From Ramlibacter sp. (GTDB lineage: Bacteria; Pseudomonadota; Gammaproteobacteria; Burkholderiales; Burkholderiaceae_C): DNA of 9,536 bases. Below the pieces are notes generated by a model. It had not been told where the DNA came from. It saw nothing but the letters and a program-made list of their open reading frames with translations, and ran no database searches. Location of the stretch: NCBI GenBank assembly GCA_025351615.1, contig JANXVP010000490.1, forward strand, positions 1 to 9,536, read 5' to 3'. Made by a program: the position numbers and the translations under genes. Positions 6,110 to 9,536 of this stretch are shown in pieces (the first letter of the stretch is position 1; the number at the start of each line of letters is the position of its first letter).

Positions 6110-6904
6110 GTGGCCCGTCCCAAGCACGATCCCTGGCCTGCCGTCCCCTGGTCCTGGGCTTGGGGCGGCATGGCCGCCGGTGTGCTGCTCGCAATCGCCT
6201 TGTTCGCGCCGGCGCGCTGGCTGGCGGCGGGCCTGCGTCAGGCAAGCTCGGGCCGGATCATGCTCGATGACGTGCGCGGCACCGTCTGGACCGGCTCGGC
6301 CCGCTTGCTGCTTGCCGGAGGCGAGGGCAGCAACGCTGTGGCGGCGCTGCCCGGCCGGCTGGACTGGCGCATCCGACCTGCCTGGGGCGGGGTCCGCGCG
6401 GAGTTGCAAGCGGCCTGCTGCACCCGGCAGCCGCTGACGCTGCAAGGCCGACCGCGCTGGGGCGGAGGCGCCGTGCTGATCGGCGACCAGCAGTCGCAAT
6501 GGCCCGCCGCGGTGCTGGCTGGCCTGGGCACCCCCTGGAACACCCTTCAGGTCGAAGGCGAGCTGCAGCTGTCGACGCGGGGCCTTTCAGTAGAATGGAG
6601 CGAAGGGCGCGTGGCGATCGCCGGGCGCGCCGAACTCACGGCCTCGCGGCTGTCGTCCCGCCTGTCCACCTTGAGGCCCATGGGCAGCTACCGCATCACC
6701 CTGAACGGGGGCTCGACATCGACACTCCAGCTGGAAACGCTGGACGGGGCCCTGCAGCTGGTGGGCAGCGGCCAGTGGGTGGGGTCGAGGCTGCGGTTTT
6801 CCGGGACGGCCAGCGCTGCTCCAGACCGGGAAGCGGCGCTGGCAAACCTGCTGAACATCATCGGTCGGCGCAGGGGCGCGCGGTCGATCATCACCATAGG
6901 CTGA
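6110..6904 (+). CDS. gspN: T2SS accessory protein GspN
   Basis: GspN is an inner-membrane T2SS protein found in only some systems, and its exact role is not settled. The 264-residue product starts at a GTG (6110). It has one N-terminal membrane segment at about 19-38 (GGMAAGVLLAIALFAPARWL) and a periplasmic domain with repeated beta-strand patterns. These include MLDDVRGTVWTGSARLLLAG, LPGRLDWRIRP, the double cysteine AACCTRQPLTL and a C-terminal LANLLNIIGRR. The RGTVWTGSA pattern is a recognisable GspN feature. The Shine-Dalgarno sequence is weak. The gene sits 15 bp after gspM and one base before gspD, so it is probably co-translated with them. Identification rests on sequence pattern and position. 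Confidence 0.9.
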   Translation: MARPKHDPWPAVPWSWAWGGMAAGVLLAIALFAPARWLAAGLRQASSGRIMLDDVRGTVWTGSARLLLAGGEGSNAVAALPGRLDWRIRPAWGGVRAELQAACCTRQPLTLQGRPRWGGGAVLIGDQQSQWPAAVLAGLGTPWNTLQVEGELQLSTRGLSVEWSEGRVAIAGRAELTASRLSSRLSTLRPMGSYRITLNGGSTSTLQLETLDGALQLVGSGQWVGSRLRFSGTASAAPDREAALANLLNIIGRRRGARSIITIG

Positions 6905-6905
6905 C

Positions 6906-8981
6906 ATGAAATTCCGTCTCGCTGTCATTTCCCTGACGATCAGCGCGTTGTTCGCGGGCACGCCGGCGATCGTCCATGCCCAGCGCTCGGCCGATCCCGT
7001 GACGCTCAATTTCGTCAACGCCGAGATCGACGCGGTGGCCCGCACCATGGCAGCGATCACCGGCCGCAACATCGTCGTCGACCCGCGGATCAAGGGAACC
7101 ATCAACCTGTCGACCGAGCGGCCGGTGTCGCCGGCGGCGGCGTTCAGCCAGTTCACCGCCACGCTGCGCTTGTCCGGTTTCACCGTCGTGGACGTCGGCG
7201 GGCTGCTCAAGGTGGTGCCGGAGGCGGACGCCAAGCTGCAGGGAGGCAGCGTGGCTATCGGCGCACCGGCCGCGGCCGGCAGCCAGATCGTCACGCAGAT
7301 CTTCCGGCTCAACTACGAAACGGCGGCCAACCTGGTGCCGATCCTGCGGCCGCTGATCAACCCCAACAACACGATCAACGTCAACCCGGGAAACAACTCG
7401 CTGATCGTCACGGACTACGCCGACAACCTGCAGCGCCTGGGCCGCATCATCGCGGCGCTCGACGTGTCGAATGCAACCGACGTCGAGATCATCCCGCTGC
7501 GCAACGCGCTGGCGTCGGACGTGGCGCCGCTGGTGGCCAGACTGATCGAATCAGGGGCCGCGCCAGTCGCCGCAGCGGGCCAGGGACAGGCCGACACGTC
7601 ATTCCGGACCACGGTGGTGGCCGAGCCCCGCAGCAACACCGTGATCGTCCGCGCACCCAACGCGGCGCGACTCAACCTGGTGCGCTCGCTGATCGAAAAA
7701 CTGGACCAGCCCACCGCCCAGAACCCCTCCGGCAACATCTACGTGGTTTATCTGAAAAACGCCGAAGCGGCCAAGCTGGCGGTGACCCTGCGAGCCGCTC
7801 TGGGTGCCAGCGGCACGGCTGGTGGAACAGTTGCCATGACGCCGTCCACCACGGGTCTGTCCACCACGCCCGGCGGCAGCGGCGGGGCCTCGGCGCCGGT
7901 GCAGGGTTCAGGCCAGCCCTCGACCGGCGGCCAGATCCAGGCCGACCCCGCGACCAACTCGCTGATCATCACCGCGCCCGAGCCCCAGTACCGCCAGTTG
8001 CGCGCGGTCATCGACCGGCTGGACGCGCGCCGGGCCCAGGTTTTTGTCGAAAGCCTGATCGCCGAAGTCAATGCCGACAAGGCGGCGGAGTTCGGCATCC
8101 AGTGGCAGAACATCCTGGGCAGCAAAGGCGACACCAACATCGGCGTGCTGGGGACCAACTTTTCCATCGGCGGGACCAACATCGTCAAGCTGCAGCAAGG
8201 GCTGGCCGCGGGCACCGCAGCGCCCGCGTCCGGCATCAATCTGGGCCTGGTGCGCCGAATTGGCGGCATCTATGCACTGGCCGCGCTGGCCCGATTTATT
8301 GAAACCAGCGGCGACGGCAACATCCTGTCCACCCCCAACCTGCTGACGCTAGACAACGAGGAAGCGAAGATCGTGATCGGCCAGAACGTGCCTTTCGTGA
8401 CCGGCCAGTTCACCAACACCGGGTCCGGGGGGGGCGGCACCGTGAACCCTTTCCAGACCATCGAACGCAAGGACGTCGGCCTGACGTTGCGCGTGAAGCC
8501 GCAGATCAGCGAGAACGGCACGGTGAAGTTGCAGATCTTCCAGGAGGTGTCCAGCGTTCAGGCCTCGTCGCTCAACTCCGCCGGCGGCATCATCACCAAC
8601 AAGCGCTCGATCGAGTCGAATGTGTTGGTGGACGACGGCGCGATCGTGGTGCTCGGCGGCCTGCTGCAGGACGAGTACGCGGGCAACCAGGAGAAAGTGC
8701 CGGTGGTCGGCGACGTGCCGCTGTTCGGCAACCTGTTCAAGAGTGAAACCCGGAGCCGCAAGAAGACCAACCTGATGGTCTTCCTGCGGCCGGTCGTGGT
8801 CCGTGACACCCAGCAAAGTGACGAATTGTCGATCGACCGCTATGACCTGATGCGGCTGAAACAGGAGGCTGCGCAGCCTCCCCAGAGCACCATCGTCCCG
8901 ATCAATTCCGGCCCTGTGTTGCCCGCTCTGCGCACCGATCCGCGGGTGGCCAGACCTGTCCCGCCGCCGCTGGGCCAGTAA
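6906..8981 (+). CDS. gspD: T2SS outer-membrane secretin GspD
   Basis: GspD forms the multimeric outer-membrane channel through which folded substrates leave the cell. The 691-residue product has a Sec signal peptide with a probable cut after AIVHA (residue 25). No lipobox cysteine is present. Domains in order: N0 (about 30-105, VTLNFVNAEIDAVARTMA, NIVVDPRIKGTINL), N1 (127-190), N2 (193-268), N3 (277-373) with a Gly/Ser/Thr/Pro-rich loop at about 300-343, and the secretin barrel (about 380-630). The barrel has the gate-region stretch NVPFVTGQFTNTGSGGGGTV (494-513) and the secretin signature VPVVGDVPLFGNLFKSETR (598-616), ending TNLMVFLRPVVVRD. A polar, Pro-rich tail follows and may take the place of a pilotin-binding S-domain. 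The ATG at 6906 is one base after the gspN stop; gspE begins 3 bp downstream. Confidence 0.97.
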   Translation: MKFRLAVISLTISALFAGTPAIVHAQRSADPVTLNFVNAEIDAVARTMAAITGRNIVVDPRIKGTINLSTERPVSPAAAFSQFTATLRLSGFTVVDVGGLLKVVPEADAKLQGGSVAIGAPAAAGSQIVTQIFRLNYETAANLVPILRPLINPNNTINVNPGNNSLIVTDYADNLQRLGRIIAALDVSNATDVEIIPLRNALASDVAPLVARLIESGAAPVAAAGQGQADTSFRTTVVAEPRSNTVIVRAPNAARLNLVRSLIEKLDQPTAQNPSGNIYVVYLKNAEAAKLAVTLRAALGASGTAGGTVAMTPSTTGLSTTPGGSGGASAPVQGSGQPSTGGQIQADPATNSLIITAPEPQYRQLRAVIDRLDARRAQVFVESLIAEVNADKAAEFGIQWQNILGSKGDTNIGVLGTNFSIGGTNIVKLQQGLAAGTAAPASGINLGLVRRIGGIYALAALARFIETSGDGNILSTPNLLTLDNEEAKIVIGQNVPFVTGQFTNTGSGGGGTVNPFQTIERKDVGLTLRVKPQISENGTVKLQIFQEVSSVQASSLNSAGGIITNKRSIESNVLVDDGAIVVLGGLLQDEYAGNQEKVPVVGDVPLFGNLFKSETRSRKKTNLMVFLRPVVVRDTQQSDELSIDRYDLMRLKQEAAQPPQSTIVPINSGPVLPALRTDPRVARPVPPPLGQ

Positions 8982-8984
8982 GCC

Positions 8985-9536
8985 GTGCGCTACCCCCTGC
9001 CCTATGCGTTCGCGCGCGGCAACCAGCTGTTGCTGGAAGACGATGGCGAGCAGCTGGTGCTGTGGCACTCGGGCGCCCCGCCGCGCAGCGCATGGAGCGA
9101 AGTGCTGCGCAAGCACGCCGTGGCCACCGTGCAGCAGCTCGATCCGCCGGCGCTGGCCCAGCGCATCAGCGCGGCGTATGCGCAAGGGGAGTCGAGCGCG
9201 GCCACGGTCGTCAGCGAGGTGCAAAACGATGCCGACCTCTCCCGGATGATGCAGGATCTGCCCGCTGTCGAGGACCTGCTGGAAACCAGCGATGACGCAC
9301 CCATCATCCGCATGCTCAATGCGCTGCTGACCCAGGCGGCGCGCGATGGCGCCAGCGATATTCACATCGAGCCTTATGAGCGCCATTCGAGCGTGCGTTT
9401 CCGGGTCGACGGCACGCTGCGCGAAGTGGTCCAGCCGAACCGTGCGTTGCATGCGGCGCTGATCTCCCGGCTGAAAATCATGGCCGAACTCGACATCGCC
9501 GAGAAGCGCTTGCCGCAGGATGGCCGGATCTCACTT
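8985..9536 (+). CDS. gspE: T2SS assembly ATPase GspE, N-terminal part (runs off window)
   Basis: GspE is the cytoplasmic hexameric ATPase that powers pseudopilus growth from the GspL/GspF platform. The frame opens at a GTG (8985), 3 bp after the gspD stop, and is open to the window end (184 codons). It contains the start of the N-terminal GspL-binding region ([17 protein letters not shown]) and the stretch [20 protein letters not shown] (101-120). Next come [12 protein letters not shown] (121-132), [12 protein letters not shown] (137-148) and [20 protein letters not shown] (163-182), which are hallmark lead-in motifs of the GspE/PilB family. The Walker A, Asp box, Walker B and the zinc-binding cysteines lie beyond the window, so their integrity cannot be judged. 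PilB is excluded by the T2SS context and the first residues. The Shine-Dalgarno sequence is weak, suggesting coupling to gspD. Confidence 0.95.
   Translation, partial: MRYPLPYAFARGNQLLLEDDGEQLVLWHSGAPPRSAWSEVLRKHAVATVQQLDPPALAQRISAAYAQGESSAATVVSEVQNDADLSRMMQDLPAVEDLLETSDDAPIIRMLNALLTQAARDGASDIHIEPYERHSSVRFRVDGTLREVVQPNRALHAALISRLKIMAELDIAEKRLPQDGRISL

Noticed and set aside
6159..6169. CTTGGGGCGGC in gspN as a second copy of the gspG/gspH repeat element
   Set aside because: Only 11 bases match, within well-conserved coding sequence; likely chance in GC-rich DNA.
8349..9452. Long - strand reading frame of 367 codons opposite the gspD 3' end and gspE
   Set aside because: Antisense shadow of two strongly conserved genes; its translation is His/Arg/Gln-rich and resembles no family I know.
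1..9536. A novel defence, mobile or biosynthetic system
   Set aside because: Essentially every base is assigned to ilvA or to known T2SS genes in an ordinary order; no unexplained gene remains.

Overview
The window holds most of a type II secretion system (T2SS, general secretory pathway) locus from a GC-rich betaproteobacterium. The protein sequences read most like those of Burkholderiales, family Comamonadaceae (Acidovorax/Polaromonas/Variovorax/Ramlibacter relatives). This placement rests on recognised protein similarity, on a short GspC without a PDZ domain, on the presence of gspN, and on a GC-rich intergenic repeat of a kind I recall from that family. No database search was possible.

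Layout: (1) 1-808, + strand: the C-terminal part of biosynthetic threonine dehydratase IlvA, cut by the window edge. (2) 798-1249, - strand: gspC, converging on ilvA with an 11-bp overlap of the two 3' ends. As given, gspC is split between two reading frames by an apparent one-base loss near 1083-1085. (3) 1250-1289: a 40-bp divergent spacer between gspC and gspG. (4) 1290-8981, + strand: a tight co-directional series gspG-H-I-J-K-L-M-N-D, mostly joined by stop/start overlaps (ATGA, TGATG, TTGA) or gaps of 1-15 bp. The exceptions are a repeat-filled gspG/gspH junction and a 40-bp gspK/gspL gap. (5) 8985-9536: the first 184 codons of the assembly ATPase gspE, running off the window. gspF would be expected next, outside the window.

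How the parts work together: GspE (cytoplasmic ATPase) docks on GspL, which with GspM (and GspF, not seen) forms the inner-membrane platform. GspG is the major pseudopilin. GspH, I, J and K are minor pseudopilins that prime and cap the periplasmic pseudopilus. GspD is the outer-membrane secretin channel. GspC links platform to secretin. GspN is an accessory inner-membrane protein of uncertain role. No prepilin peptidase (GspO/PilD), pilotin or secreted substrate is encoded here.

The window is almost fully coding; no stretch over 300 bp lacks a gene. I saw no RNA genes, CRISPR arrays, transposases or phage genes, and no convincing new biological system. The two points most worth checking are the frameshifted gspC, and a repeat element at the gspG/gspH junction that appears to have become the coding sequence for an abnormally long GspH leader.
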